The notes: generated from the letters alone by a model not told the origin. A stretch of DNA of 64,000 nt from Micromonospora vinacea (GCF_015751785.1 NZ_JADOTY010000001.1:2294001-2358000); one strand, 5' to 3'. Shown: positions 18,791 through 28,232, counted from the stretch's first letter. Program-made: numbers and translations.

Positions 18791-19432
18791 GTGGGCGCGA
18801 TCACCGGAACGTTCAAGGGATTCGGTGTCACCTTCTCGCACATGTTCAGGAAGGTCGTCACCACCGACTATCCGTTCAAGCCGCCGGTGTCGGCGCCGCG
18901 CTACCACGGGCGGCACATCCTCAACCGGCACCCGGACGGCCTGGAGAAGTGCATCGGCTGCGAGCTGTGCGCCTGGGCCTGCCCGGCGGACGCGATCTAC
19001 GTCGAGGGTGGCGACAACACCGACGAGCAGCGCTTCTCGCCGGGTGAGCGGTACGCCAGCATCTACCAGATCAACTACGCCCGGTGCATCTTCTGCGGGC
19101 TGTGCATCGAGGCCTGCCCGACCCGGTCGCTCACCATGAGCAACGAGTACGAGCTGGCCCGGGACAACCGGCAGGACCTGATCTTCACCAAGGAGCAGCT
19201 GCTCGCGCCGTTGCTCGAGGGCATGGAGCAGCCGCCGCACCCGATGCGGCTGGGCGACAGCGAGAAGGACTACTACGTCGGCGCGCTGGACAACCCGGGC
19301 ACCTCCGCCGGTGCGGAGACGTCCCCGATGGGCCCCGGCCGCTACCAGGTCGAGGAGCACCCCGGCGTGACGTTCCCGGGCGCCGAGCAGGCCGCCCAGC
19401 GCGTCGCGGCCGGCAAGGGAGAGAAAGCATGA
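18791..19432 (+). CDS. nuoI: NADH-quinone oxidoreductase subunit I
   Basis: Ferredoxin-like subunit with two [4Fe-4S] clusters (N6a, N6b), 213 residues. The ligands are C54, C57, C60, C64 ([12 protein letters not shown]) and C99, C102, C105, C109 ([12 protein letters not shown]). GTG 18791 follows GGGAGGTG and sits one base after the nuoH stop; the frame reads further upstream but only through nuoH. The ATGA overlap links it to nuoJ. Confidence 0.96.
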   Translation: MGAITGTFKGFGVTFSHMFRKVVTTDYPFKPPVSAPRYHGRHILNRHPDGLEKCIGCELCAWACPADAIYVEGGDNTDEQRFSPGERYASIYQINYARCIFCGLCIEACPTRSLTMSNEYELARDNRQDLIFTKEQLLAPLLEGMEQPPHPMRLGDSEKDYYVGALDNPGTSAGAETSPMGPGRYQVEEHPGVTFPGAEQAAQRVAAGKGEKA

Positions 19433-20199
19433 CCACGTCTACGGTGCTGGCCGCGGCGGGTGGGGTGTCCGGCGGCGAGGAGGTCACCTTCTGGATCCTC
19501 GGGCCGCTCGCGCTCGTCGGCGCGATCGGGATGGTGGCCGCGCGCAACGCTGTGCACTCCGCGCTCTGGCTGGTGCTCACCATGCTCTGCCTGGGCGTGT
19601 TCTACGTGCTCCAGGCCGGGCCGTTCATCGGCATGGTGCAGATCATCGTCTACACCGGCGCGATCATGATGCTCTTCCTCTTCGTGCTGATGCTTGTCGG
19701 CCGGGACTCCACCGACTCGCTGATCGAGACGTTGCGTGGCCAGCGGGTCGCCGCGATCGTGCTGGGGCTGGGCTTCGCCGGCCTGGTCGGCGGCGCGCTC
19801 TACCGGGCGCTGCAGGGGACGACCGCTGTCGGCCTGGAGCAGGCCAACGCGGAGGGCAACGTGCAGGGCATCGCCCGACTGCTCTTCACCAAGTACGTCT
19901 TCGCGTTCGAGCTGACCTCGGCGCTGCTGATCACCGCGGCGGTCGGTGCCATGGTGCTCGCGCACATCGAGCGCCGCAAGGAGGACAAGGTCGACCAGGT
20001 GTCGACGATGAAGGCCCGTTTCGCGCCGGGTAACTACCCCGGCCCCAAGCCGGGCCCCGGCGTCTTCGCGACCTCGTCCTCGGTGGCCACCCCGGCCCGA
20101 CTGCCGGACGGCCGGCTCTCCGAGCGGAGCACGCCGGACATCCTGCCGGTGCGGGAGTTGACCGCGCAGGAGACCACGCTGAAAGGTACGGACCGGTGA
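19429..20199 (+). CDS. nuoJ: NADH-quinone oxidoreductase subunit J
   Basis: Membrane subunit J, 256 residues with five helices. Conserved core: [40 protein letters not shown]. The C-terminal 70 residues are hydrophilic and Pro/Ser-rich. ATG 19429 overlaps the nuoI stop (ATGA). The stop is inside the fourth connector repeat. Confidence 0.95.
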   Translation: MTTSTVLAAAGGVSGGEEVTFWILGPLALVGAIGMVAARNAVHSALWLVLTMLCLGVFYVLQAGPFIGMVQIIVYTGAIMMLFLFVLMLVGRDSTDSLIETLRGQRVAAIVLGLGFAGLVGGALYRALQGTTAVGLEQANAEGNVQGIARLLFTKYVFAFELTSALLITAAVGAMVLAHIERRKEDKVDQVSTMKARFAPGNYPGPKPGPGVFATSSSVATPARLPDGRLSERSTPDILPVRELTAQETTLKGTDR

Positions 20200-20267
20200 G
20201 CGCGAGGAGTGCAGCGAAGCGGAGCCCCGCAGTCGCGAACGAAAGCGAGTTCAGCCATGACGCCTGA
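20196..20267 (+). repeat. Connector repeat with micro-ORF, nuoJ/nuoK
   Basis: Copy 4, three bases longer than copy 1 in the middle. GTG at 20196 overlaps the nuoJ stop. The 23-codon frame begins [16 protein letters not shown] and runs past the nuoK ATG (20257) to TGA at 20265-20267, so here the overlap with the downstream gene is 11 bases rather than 1-4. The repeated part itself ends near 20245. Confidence 0.75.
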
Positions 20268-20556
20268 CTACTACCTGGTGCTCGCGGCGGTGCTGTTCAC
20301 CATCGGCGCCGCCGGGGTGCTCGTCCGGCGCAACGCGATCGTGCTGTTCATGTGCGTGGAGCTGATGCTCAACGCGGCCAACCTGACGCTGGTCACCTTC
20401 AGCCGGATCAACGGTGACCTCAACGGCCAGATCATGGCGTTCTTCGTGATGGTGGTGGCGGCGGCCGAGGTCGTGGTCGGGCTCGCGATCATCATGTCCA
20501 TCTTCCGGACGCGACGCTCGGCGAGTGTCGACGACGCCAACCTGCTCAAGTACTAG
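20257..20556 (+). CDS. nuoK: NADH-quinone oxidoreductase subunit K
   Basis: Small antiporter-like membrane subunit, 99 residues and three helices, with the buried glutamates expected in [16 protein letters not shown] and [18 protein letters not shown] 20257 ([14 protein letters not shown]) is the family start; the frame continues upstream only through the connector repeat. Twelve bases separate it from nuoL. Confidence 0.96.
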   Translation: MTPDYYLVLAAVLFTIGAAGVLVRRNAIVLFMCVELMLNAANLTLVTFSRINGDLNGQIMAFFVMVVAAAEVVVGLAIIMSIFRTRRSASVDDANLLKY

Positions 20557-20568
20557 AGGGGTCCACCG

Positions 20569-22494
20569 GTGGAAGAGACTGTGGAATACGCCCAGGCCAC
20601 GGGGCTGCTTGGGGGCGTCTGGCTGCTGGTGGCGATCCCGCTGGTCAGCGCGGCCATCCTGCTGCTGCTCGGCCGCCGGGCCGACCGCTGGGGGCACTGG
20701 TTGGGCGTCGCCGCCATCGGCGCCGCGTTCGTACTCGGCCTGAGCTTCTTCTTCCAGCTGCGTGGCCTGGAGAACAAGTCGGTCGAGCTGAGCCTCTGGG
20801 ACTTCATCGCGGTCGGTGATCTGCGCGTCGGCTTCGGCCTGCTCTTCGACCCGCTGGCCGCGGTCTTCGTACTGCTGATCACCGGGGTGGGTTTCCTGAT
20901 CCACCTGTACGCGGTGGAGTACATGTCGCACGACGCCGGCCGTCGTCGGTTCTTCGCGTACTTCAACCTGTTCGTCGCGGCGATGCTGCTGCTGGTGCTC
21001 GGCAACAACTACGTGATGCTGTACTTCGGCTGGGAGGGCGTCGGTCTGGCGTCGTACCTGCTGATCTCCTTCTGGACCGAGCGGCCGAGCGCGGCCACCG
21101 CCGGCAAGAAGGCGTTCCTGATGAACCGGGTCGGCGACGCCGGCCTGGCCATCGGCATCTTCATCATGTTCGCCACCCTGGGCACCACCCAGTACGACGA
21201 GGTGTTCAACGGTGTCGGCGCGCTGACCGGCACCACGGTGCTGGTCCTCGGCCTGTTGCTGCTGCTCGGCGCGGCCGGCAAGTCCGGTCAGTTCCCGCTC
21301 CAGGCGTGGTTGCCGGACGCGATGGAGGGCCCGACCCCGGTGTCGGCGCTCATCCACGCCGCCACGATGGTCACCGCGGGCGTCTACCTGATCGCCCGGT
21401 CCAACCCGATCTTCTCGGCCAACTCGACGCTGCAACTCGTTGTGGTCAGCGTCGGCGCGCTCACCCTGCTGATCGGCTGCATCATCGGTGCGGCCAAGGA
21501 CGACATCAAGCGGGTGCTCGCCTGGTCGACGGTGAGCCAGATCGGCTACATGTTCCTCGGTGTGGGCCTCGGCGGCGCGGCGTACGCGCTGGCCATCGTG
21601 CACCTGCTGGCGCACGGCTTCTTCAAGGCCAACATGTTCCTGGGCGCCGGTTCGGTCATGCACGGGATGAAGGACCAGGTCGACATCCGCCGCTTCGGTG
21701 GGCTTTCCAAGTACATGAAGATCACCTGGTTGACCTTCATGATGGGCTGGCTGGCCATCATCGGCATGTTCCCGTTCTCCGGCTTCTTCTCCAAGGAGCC
21801 GATCATCGTGGCCGCCTTCGAGCGGGACGACTGGACCGCCTGGCTCTTCGGCGGGGCGGCGCTGCTCGGCGCCGGGCTGACCGCGTTCTACATGACGCGG
21901 CTGTTCGTGCTCACCTTCCACGGCCCGCAGCGGTGGACCGAGGACATCGAGCACCCGCACGAGTCGCCGAAGCTGATGACCATTCCGCTGATCCTCCTGG
22001 CGGTCGGGTCGGTCGGTGCCGGCTTCCTGCTCGCCACGTCCGTTCCGGACTGGCTGACGGAGACTGCCGGGCTGGGCGGCGAGCACGCCGAGCACGAGGC
22101 GGTCCTCTCGCACGCCGTGATCACCACGCTGTCGCTGCTGGTCACCGTGCTCGGCGCCGGGCTCGCCTGGTTCCTGTTCCGGGCCGGTACGGCCACCGCG
22201 CCGCAGCCGGCCGGGGTGCTGGTCACCGCCGCCCGCCGCAACCTCTACACCGACACGGTCAACGAGGCGGTCTTCGAGAAGCCGGGCATCTTCCTCACCC
22301 GGGCGCTGGTGTACCTCGACAACCGGGGCATCGACGGGCTCGTCAACGGGCTCGCCGCAGCGGTCGGCGGGGGCTCGGGTCGCCTCCGCCGGATGCAGAC
22401 CGGCTTTGTCCGCTCGTACGCCACCTCGATCCTGGCCGGTGCGCTGCTGGTGATGGCGGCGTTCCTGGCGGTGCAGGCGGGGTGGTTGGCGTGA
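20569..22494 (+). CDS. nuoL: NADH-quinone oxidoreductase subunit L
   Basis: Largest antiporter-like proton-pumping subunit with the lateral helix, 641 residues and about 16 helices. Motifs: YMSHDAGRRRFFAYFNLFVA, YFGWEGVGLASYLLISFW, KSGQFPLQAWLPDAMEGPTP, HAATMVTAGVYLI. GTG 20569 follows GAGGGG; a second in-frame GTG at 20581 is possible. The stop overlaps a short frame that bridges to nuoM. Confidence 0.95.
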   Translation: MEETVEYAQATGLLGGVWLLVAIPLVSAAILLLLGRRADRWGHWLGVAAIGAAFVLGLSFFFQLRGLENKSVELSLWDFIAVGDLRVGFGLLFDPLAAVFVLLITGVGFLIHLYAVEYMSHDAGRRRFFAYFNLFVAAMLLLVLGNNYVMLYFGWEGVGLASYLLISFWTERPSAATAGKKAFLMNRVGDAGLAIGIFIMFATLGTTQYDEVFNGVGALTGTTVLVLGLLLLLGAAGKSGQFPLQAWLPDAMEGPTPVSALIHAATMVTAGVYLIARSNPIFSANSTLQLVVVSVGALTLLIGCIIGAAKDDIKRVLAWSTVSQIGYMFLGVGLGGAAYALAIVHLLAHGFFKANMFLGAGSVMHGMKDQVDIRRFGGLSKYMKITWLTFMMGWLAIIGMFPFSGFFSKEPIIVAAFERDDWTAWLFGGAALLGAGLTAFYMTRLFVLTFHGPQRWTEDIEHPHESPKLMTIPLILLAVGSVGAGFLLATSVPDWLTETAGLGGEHAEHEAVLSHAVITTLSLLVTVLGAGLAWFLFRAGTATAPQPAGVLVTAARRNLYTDTVNEAVFEKPGIFLTRALVYLDNRGIDGLVNGLAAAVGGGSGRLRRMQTGFVRSYATSILAGALLVMAAFLAVQAGWLA

Positions 22495-22559
22495 TCGACC
22501 TCTTTCCGGCCGCCCCCGCCGGCGGACCACGCAGTGACGACGGAGGTAAGGCCGCATAA
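22491..22559 (+). other. Candidate connector micro-ORF between nuoL and nuoM
   Basis: A 22-codon frame starting at GTG 22491, overlapping the nuoL stop (GTGA), beginning MIDLFPAAPAGGPRSDDGG and ending at TAA 22557-22559, which overlaps the nuoM ATG (TAATG). The sequence is unrelated to the connector repeats but the geometry is the same. The GGAGG for nuoM lies inside it. Confidence 0.4.
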
Positions 22560-24091
22560 TGTCCAACTTCCCGTTCCTCTCGGTGCTCACCGTGGCGCCG
22601 CTGGTGGGCGCCCTGGTGGTGGCCTTCCTGCCGCGCCACCGCCCGGAGCTGGCCAAGCAGGTGGCGTTCGCCTGGTCGCTGCTCGTGCTGGTGCTCTCGG
22701 TGGTGATGTGGGTCAGCTTCAACGCCGGCGGTGACCGGTTCCAGTTCCGCGAGTCGTACTCGTGGATCCCGAACTGGGGTGTCAGCTTCACCTTCGCCGC
22801 CGACGGCATCGCGCTGGTGATGCTGATGCTGATCGCGGTGCTGGTGCCGCTGGTGATCCTGGCGTCCTGGCACGACGCCGAGTCGTCGAAGCGGTCGGTG
22901 CCCGTCTACTTCGCGCTGCTGCTGGTCCTCGAGTGCACGATGATCGGCGTCTTCGCGGCGGCCGACGTCTTCCTGTTCTACGTGTTCTTCGAGGTCATGC
23001 TGGTGCCGATGTACTTCCTCATCGGCAGCTACGGCGGCCACCAGCGGCAGTACGCGGCGGTGAAGTTCTTCCTCTACTCGCTCGTCGGCGGTCTGTTCAT
23101 GCTGGCCGCGGTGATCGGCCTCTGGGTGGTCGGCGGGAAGACCTTCGACTGGCAGGCGCTCTCGCAGGTCGACATCAGCACCGGCACCGAGCGGTGGCTG
23201 TTCCTCGGCTTCTTCCTCGCGTTCGCCATCAAGGCGCCGTTCTTCCCGTTCCACACCTGGCTGCCCGATGCCGGTGGCGCCGCTCCGGCGGGCGCGGCGG
23301 CGCTGCTCGTCGGCGTGCTGGACAAGGTCGGCACCTTCGGCATCCTGCGCTACTGCCTGCCGCTGTTCCCCGAGGCGTCGAAGTGGTTCGCACCGTGGGC
23401 GCTGGCCCTGGGCGTGATCGGCATCGTGTACGCCGCGCTGCTGGCGGTCGGTCAGAACGACCTGAAGCGGCTCGTGTCGTACACCTCGATCGCGCACTTC
23501 GGCTTCATCGGGGTGGGCATCTTCGCCTTCACCACCCAGGCCGGCACCGGCGCGGTGCTCTACATGCTCAACCACGGGTTGGCCACCGGCCTGCTCTTCC
23601 TGGTGGTGGGCATGCTGATCTCCCGGCGCGGCTCGTCGTTGATCAGCGACTTCGGTGGCGCCGGCAAGCTGGTCCCGGTGCTCGCCGGGGTGCTCTTCTT
23701 CGCCGGTCTCGCCTCGCTCGCGCTGCCCGGTACGGCGCCGTTCATCTCCGAGTTCCTGGTGCTGATCGGCACCTTCACCGTGAACAAGCCGGTCGCTGTC
23801 ATCGCCACGCTCGGCATCATCCTGGCGGCCGCGTACGTGCTGTGGATGGTGCAGCGCACCACCCAGGGCACCCTCAACCCGGCGCTGACCGAGGTCGACG
23901 GCATGCGCCGGGACCTCAACCTGCGCGAGAAGGTGGTGGTCGCCCCCCTGATCGCGCTGATCGTGCTGCTCGGCTTCTTCCCGAAGCCGGTCACTGACGT
24001 GATCAACCCCGCCGTCCAGGCGACCATGGACGACATCGGTAGAACCGACCCGGCCCCGTCGGTGGGCACCGTCCAGGAGGCAGGCCGGTGA
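22559..24091 (+). CDS. nuoM: NADH-quinone oxidoreductase subunit M
   Basis: Antiporter-like proton-pumping subunit, 510 residues, 14 helices. Motifs: FYVFFEVMLVPMYFLIG with the key glutamate, AIKAPFFPFHTWLPDA with the key lysine, YTSIAHFGFIGVGIFAF. ATG 22559 follows GGAGG with a 10-base gap. The stop lies inside the fifth connector repeat. Confidence 0.95.
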   Translation: MSNFPFLSVLTVAPLVGALVVAFLPRHRPELAKQVAFAWSLLVLVLSVVMWVSFNAGGDRFQFRESYSWIPNWGVSFTFAADGIALVMLMLIAVLVPLVILASWHDAESSKRSVPVYFALLLVLECTMIGVFAAADVFLFYVFFEVMLVPMYFLIGSYGGHQRQYAAVKFFLYSLVGGLFMLAAVIGLWVVGGKTFDWQALSQVDISTGTERWLFLGFFLAFAIKAPFFPFHTWLPDAGGAAPAGAAALLVGVLDKVGTFGILRYCLPLFPEASKWFAPWALALGVIGIVYAALLAVGQNDLKRLVSYTSIAHFGFIGVGIFAFTTQAGTGAVLYMLNHGLATGLLFLVVGMLISRRGSSLISDFGGAGKLVPVLAGVLFFAGLASLALPGTAPFISEFLVLIGTFTVNKPVAVIATLGIILAAAYVLWMVQRTTQGTLNPALTEVDGMRRDLNLREKVVVAPLIALIVLLGFFPKPVTDVINPAVQATMDDIGRTDPAPSVGTVQEAGR

Positions 24092-24147
24092 GCGCGAGGA
24101 GTGAGCTTGCGAGCCCCGCAGTCGCGAACGAAAGGCCGGCACCGTGA
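24088..24147 (+). repeat. Connector repeat with micro-ORF, nuoM/nuoN
   Basis: Copy 5. GTG at 24088 overlaps the nuoM stop. The frame encodes [19 protein letters not shown] and stops at TGA 24145-24147, overlapping the nuoN GTG at 24144 (GTGA). It contains the GAAAGG ribosome-binding site of nuoN. Confidence 0.8.
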
Positions 24148-25697
24148 CCGAGCTGAACCTGCCGTCGATCAACTATTCGGCGATCTCTCCGATCCTGATC
24201 ATGCTGGGCACCGCGCTGCTCGGTGTGTTGGTCGAGGCCCTGGTGCCCCGGCGCTGGCGGCACGTGGTGCAGTTGACGTTGGCGCTGCTCGCGGTGCTCG
24301 CGGCACTGACCATGGTGGTCCTCAACGCCGACGAGCGGATCATCACCGCCGGCCAGGCCCTCGCGATCGACGGGCCGACGCTCTTCCTCCAGGGCGCGAT
24401 CCTGGTGCTGGCCGCGATGGCGCTGCTGCTGATCGGTGACCGCTCGGTCGAGCGGGGCGGGGCGTTCGTCGCCCAGGCCGCGGTGACCGCCGAGTCGGCC
24501 GACGACCGGCGGCAGGCCGAGGGGCGCAACGGTCTCACCGAGGTCTACCCGCTGACCACGTTCGCGATCGGCGGCATGCTGATCTTCGTGGCGGCGAACG
24601 ACCTGCTGACCATGTTCATCGCGCTGGAGGTCTTCTCCCTGCCGCTCTACCTGCTCTGCGCGCTGGCCCGTCGCCGGCGTCTGCTGAGCCAGGAGGCGGC
24701 GATGAAGTACTTCCTGCTCGGCGCGTACGCCTCCGCGTTCTTCCTGTTCGGTGTGGCCCTGATCTACGGCTTCACCGCCGGTATCCCGGGCCGCCCGGCC
24801 GGCGTCGACTTCGCCACCATCCACGCGGCGGTGAGCGAGTCGCCGGCCAGCCCGGTGCTGCTCTTCGCCGGCATGGCGCTGCTCGCCATCGGTCTGCTCT
24901 TCAAGGCCGCGGCGGCCCCGTTCCACGTCTGGACCCCGGACGTCTACCAGGGCGCGCCGACCCCGGTCACCGGGTTCATGGCGGCCTGCACCAAGGTCGC
25001 CGCGTTCGGTGCCCTGCTGCGCGTCTTCCAGGTCGCGTTCGCGAACGCCAACTGGGACTTCACCCCGGTCCTCGGCGCGGTGGCGGTGCTGACCATGCTG
25101 ATCGGCGCGGTGCTCGCGGTCACCCAGACCGACATCAAGCGGCTCCTCGCGTACTCCTCGATCGCCAACGCCGGCTACCTGCTGGTCGGTGTGTTGGCGC
25201 CGAGCCGCGACGGGCTCGCCGGCACGATGTTCTACCTGGTCGCGTACGGCTTCTCGGTGCTGGCCGCGTTCGCCGTGGTGACGCTGGTGCGGGACGACGA
25301 CGGCGAGGCCACCCACCTGTCCCGCTGGGCCGGGCTGGGCCGGCGGTCGCCGTTCTTCGCCGCGCTGTTCACGTTCATCCTGCTCGCCTTCGCCGGTATC
25401 CCGCTGACCAGCGGATTCACCAGCAAGTTCGCCATCTTCGGGCCGGCGTTGGACGGTGGCCAGGCCTGGCTGGTGATCGCCGGTGTGCTGACCAGCATGG
25501 TGCTCGCGTTCCCGTACCTGCGGGTCGTGGTGATGATGTGGCTCTCCGAGCCGGGCGAGTCCACCCCGACCGTCACCGTGCCCGGTGGGCTCACCTCCGC
25601 CGCGCTGACGATCGGTGTGCTGGCGACCCTGGTGTTGGGCGTCGCGCCGGCGCCGCTGCTCGATCTGGCTGCTGGAGCCGCCGAATTCGTTCGATAA
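24144..25697 (+). CDS. nuoN: NADH-quinone oxidoreductase subunit N
   Basis: Third antiporter-like pump subunit, 517 residues, 14 helices. Motifs: FIALEVFSLPLYLLCALARR, LLFKAAAAPFHVWTPDVYQG, YSSIANAGYLLVGVLA. GTG 24144 overlaps the micro-ORF stop. A loop near residues 105-130 (AVTAESADDRRQAEGRN) is a hydrophilic insertion typical of actinobacterial NuoN. Last gene of the operon, followed by a strong terminator. Confidence 0.95.
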   Translation: MTELNLPSINYSAISPILIMLGTALLGVLVEALVPRRWRHVVQLTLALLAVLAALTMVVLNADERIITAGQALAIDGPTLFLQGAILVLAAMALLLIGDRSVERGGAFVAQAAVTAESADDRRQAEGRNGLTEVYPLTTFAIGGMLIFVAANDLLTMFIALEVFSLPLYLLCALARRRRLLSQEAAMKYFLLGAYASAFFLFGVALIYGFTAGIPGRPAGVDFATIHAAVSESPASPVLLFAGMALLAIGLLFKAAAAPFHVWTPDVYQGAPTPVTGFMAACTKVAAFGALLRVFQVAFANANWDFTPVLGAVAVLTMLIGAVLAVTQTDIKRLLAYSSIANAGYLLVGVLAPSRDGLAGTMFYLVAYGFSVLAAFAVVTLVRDDDGEATHLSRWAGLGRRSPFFAALFTFILLAFAGIPLTSGFTSKFAIFGPALDGGQAWLVIAGVLTSMVLAFPYLRVVVMMWLSEPGESTPTVTVPGGLTSAALTIGVLATLVLGVAPAPLLDLAAGAAEFVR

Positions 25698-25711
25698 ACG
25701 AAGGTTCGATG

Positions 25712-25749
25712 ACCGGGGGTCGGCACGTGTTCACGTGCCGGCCCCCGGT
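25712..25749 (+). terminator. Terminator of the nuo operon
   Basis: An 18-bp stem with one T-G wobble: arms 25712-25729 (ACCGGGGGT then CGGCACGTG) and 25732-25749, loop TT. It lies 15 bp after the nuoN stop. There is no T tract, as is common in actinobacteria. Confidence 0.85.
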
Positions 25750-25787
25750 GCGTATCCCCGGGCCGGAGCAGGTCGAACGGGTGTGGC

Positions 25788-26873
25788 ATGGTTGATAGCG
25801 TGGTGAATCCGGCGGGCGAGCGTTCAGGTGCCTCCGGCTCCGGCGGTCGACGGGGTCGGGCGAGCACGAGTCAGTTCGGCGCGCTTGGCCTCAACCTCGC
25901 CGATCCCCGTGTCGAGGCGTCCGTGCTGGGTCTTCTGGACACGGTCGAGGTCGAGTTGCGGGCCAGCGTGGCCAGCGCCGACCCGTTCGTCACCGAGGCT
26001 GCCCGGCACCTCGTCGAGGCCGGCGGGAAGCGTTTCCGGCCGTTGCTGGTGGCGCTGGGCGCCCAGTTCGGTGACCCGACCGGCGCGCAGGTGGTCCCGG
26101 CCGCCGTGGTGATGGAGCTCACTCACCTCGCCACCCTCTACCACGACGACGTGATGGATGAGGCCGCCGTCCGTCGGGGCGCGCCGAGCGCCAACTCCCG
26201 GTGGACCAACTCGGTCGCCATCCTGGTCGGTGACTACCTCTTCGCCCGCGCGGCGGACATCGCCGCCGACCTGGGCCCCGAGGCGGTCCGGTTGCAGGCG
26301 CGCACCTTCGCCCGGCTGGTGCACGGCCAGATCGCGGAGACCGTGGGGCCGCGCGCCGACGACGACCCGGTGGCCCACTACCTGCACGTGATCGCCGAGA
26401 AGACCGGCTCACTGATCGCCACGTCGGCCCGCTTCGGCGGCATGTTCGGTGGTGCCGCCCCGGAGCACGTGGAGGCCCTCGCCGGGTACGGCGAGACGAT
26501 CGGCGTCGCCTTCCAACTCTCCGACGACCTGTTGGACATCGCCTCCGAGTCGGTGCAGTCGGGCAAGACCCCCGGCACCGACCTGCGCGAGGGCGTCCCG
26601 ACGCTCCCGGTGCTCTACGCCCGCGAGGCGGACGACTCCGACGCCTCGTCGGTGCGGCTGCGGGAGATCCTGGCGACCGGCCCGTTGACCGACGACGCAC
26701 TGCACGCCGAGGCGTTGGGGCTGCTCCGGGAGAGCCCGGCGCTCAAGCGTGCCCGGGAGACAGTGCGCAGCTACGCCGAGGAGGCCCGCGCGCAGCTCGC
26801 CCCGCTGCCGCACGGCCCGTCCCGCAGCGCGCTCGAGTCGCTCTGCGACTACATCGCCGACCGCACCAGCTGA
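25788..26873 (+). CDS. Long-chain polyprenyl diphosphate synthase
   Basis: Trans-isoprenyl diphosphate synthase, 361 residues, likely making the isoprenoid side chain of menaquinone. First Asp-rich motif D120-D-V-M-D124 (YHDDVMDEAAVRRG) and second D246-D-L-L-D250, plus GGKRFRPLL near residue 79. The first 30 residues are poorly conserved and Gly/Arg/Ser-rich, so GTG at 25803 is also possible as start. Chain length cannot be read with confidence; hepta- to nonaprenyl is expected in this setting (corresponding to mycobacterial grcC1). Its 3' end overlaps the convergent MFS gene by 25 bp. Confidence 0.9.
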   Translation: MVDSVVNPAGERSGASGSGGRRGRASTSQFGALGLNLADPRVEASVLGLLDTVEVELRASVASADPFVTEAARHLVEAGGKRFRPLLVALGAQFGDPTGAQVVPAAVVMELTHLATLYHDDVMDEAAVRRGAPSANSRWTNSVAILVGDYLFARAADIAADLGPEAVRLQARTFARLVHGQIAETVGPRADDDPVAHYLHVIAEKTGSLIATSARFGGMFGGAAPEHVEALAGYGETIGVAFQLSDDLLDIASESVQSGKTPGTDLREGVPTLPVLYAREADDSDASSVRLREILATGPLTDDALHAEALGLLRESPALKRARETVRSYAEEARAQLAPLPHGPSRSALESLCDYIADRTS

Positions 26874-28078
26874 TCCACGCCCCGGCCCGTTGCGGCGGCC
26901 GCGCGGGTCAGCAGTCGGCTGCCGACGAGCATGAGGGCGGCGGCGAGCAGCATCGCCACCGCCGCGATGGTCCACATCGCCGGGTAACCGAGGTGGGCGG
27001 CGAGCGGGCCCAGGCTCAGCGGGCCGAGACAGCCACCCGCGTACACCCCGGTCTGGGTGATCGAGGTGGCGGTGGCCGGTGACTGTGGGTGCAGCCGGAC
27101 CACAGCGAAGTTCATCAGGCCGGGCCAGGCCCAGCCCAGGCCGAAGCCGAGCACCACACCGACCACCAACGGCACCGAACCAGTCAACGCGAGCAGGCCC
27201 AATCCGACCGCGCCGACGAGCAGCATCGCGGCGATGAGGGCGACATGGCCGGTCTCGCGGCGATCGGCCAACCAGCCGGCGCCCACCCGAGCGGCCACAC
27301 AGACCGCGCTGCCCAGGGTCAGGGTGAGGCCGGCCAGGCCCGGCGACAGCCCTCGATCCGCGGCGGAGTCCACCAGGAAGGTGCCCAGCGCGTTTGCCGC
27401 GCCGGACGCCAACGTCGCCGCCGCGCCGATCACCACCAGCGCCGCCGTCGCCCGCCCGGCGCGGGCGGCACCGGCCCGTCGGGCCAGGCCGGGCAACTGC
27501 CGGGGTACGGCGGCCAGTGTCGTCAGCGCGGCCACGGCGGCGGCCACGAACGCCCAGCGCCAGCCGGCGGTGAGCGCGATGGTGGGCACGGCCGCCCCGG
27601 CCAGCAGTGTGGAGACCGGGATGGCGGCCTGCTTGACACCGAACGACAGCCCCTGCCGCCGGGCCGGCACGTGCTGGGCCAGCGCGGCGTTGCTGGCCAA
27701 CTGGCCGAGCGCGTTCGCGGCGGCGCTGAGCGCCAGCAGGCCGACCAGCACCGGGTACGACCGGGCGAAGGCGGCCACGGCCAGCATCGACCCGGCGGCC
27801 AGCAGGATGCCGCAGCGGGCGACCACCGCCGGTCCGTACCGCTCGACCAGGCGGCCGGAGGGCACCGAGGCCAGCGCGCTGACCCCGAAGTAGACGGAGA
27901 CGGCCAGGCCCAGACCGGCCGGCGAGAAGCCGAGGTCGGTGCCCATCTGCACGGCGAGACCGCCGAGCAGGAAGACGGGGAGTACGCAGGCCACTGTGGT
28001 GACGACTGCGCCGGCGCTGGCCCGGACCGGGTGGGGTCGGGCGTTCGCCGGATCAGGGGTGTTGGAGGTGTCGGTCAT
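26849..28078 (-). CDS. MFS transporter
   Basis: Major facilitator superfamily permease, 409 residues, 12 predicted helices. The A-like motif is SGRLVERYGPAVVARC after helix 2; the second half has AGWLADRRETGHVAL. Resembles the CynX/NimT-like exporters. Substrate unknown. It is divergent from an IclR regulator at 28233, 148-157 bp away, which probably controls it. The 3' end overlaps the polyprenyl synthase gene on the other strand. Confidence 0.88.
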   Translation of the reverse strand: MTDTSNTPDPANARPHPVRASAGAVVTTVACVLPVFLLGGLAVQMGTDLGFSPAGLGLAVSVYFGVSALASVPSGRLVERYGPAVVARCGILLAAGSMLAVAAFARSYPVLVGLLALSAAANALGQLASNAALAQHVPARRQGLSFGVKQAAIPVSTLLAGAAVPTIALTAGWRWAFVAAAVAALTTLAAVPRQLPGLARRAGAARAGRATAALVVIGAAATLASGAANALGTFLVDSAADRGLSPGLAGLTLTLGSAVCVAARVGAGWLADRRETGHVALIAAMLLVGAVGLGLLALTGSVPLVVGVVLGFGLGWAWPGLMNFAVVRLHPQSPATATSITQTGVYAGGCLGPLSLGPLAAHLGYPAMWTIAAVAMLLAAALMLVGSRLLTRAAAATGRGVDQLVRSAM

Positions 28079-28232
28079 CGTTGGGCAAACCTACGTGAGG
28101 CCCGCTCAGAGCACTCCTGGTGACCGGCGGGGCACTAGCTGTGGATGGTGATCTGGCATCCTCGACCCGAACAGGCATTTCGCACCGGGCCTGTTTTTCA
28201 TATGGTGTAAGTCCCCGGCGGCGGAGGTGGTT

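Noticed and set aside
20251..22809. An 852-codon minus-strand frame opposite nuoK-nuoM
   Set aside because: His/Gln/Arg-rich composition and full overlap with three certain nuo genes.
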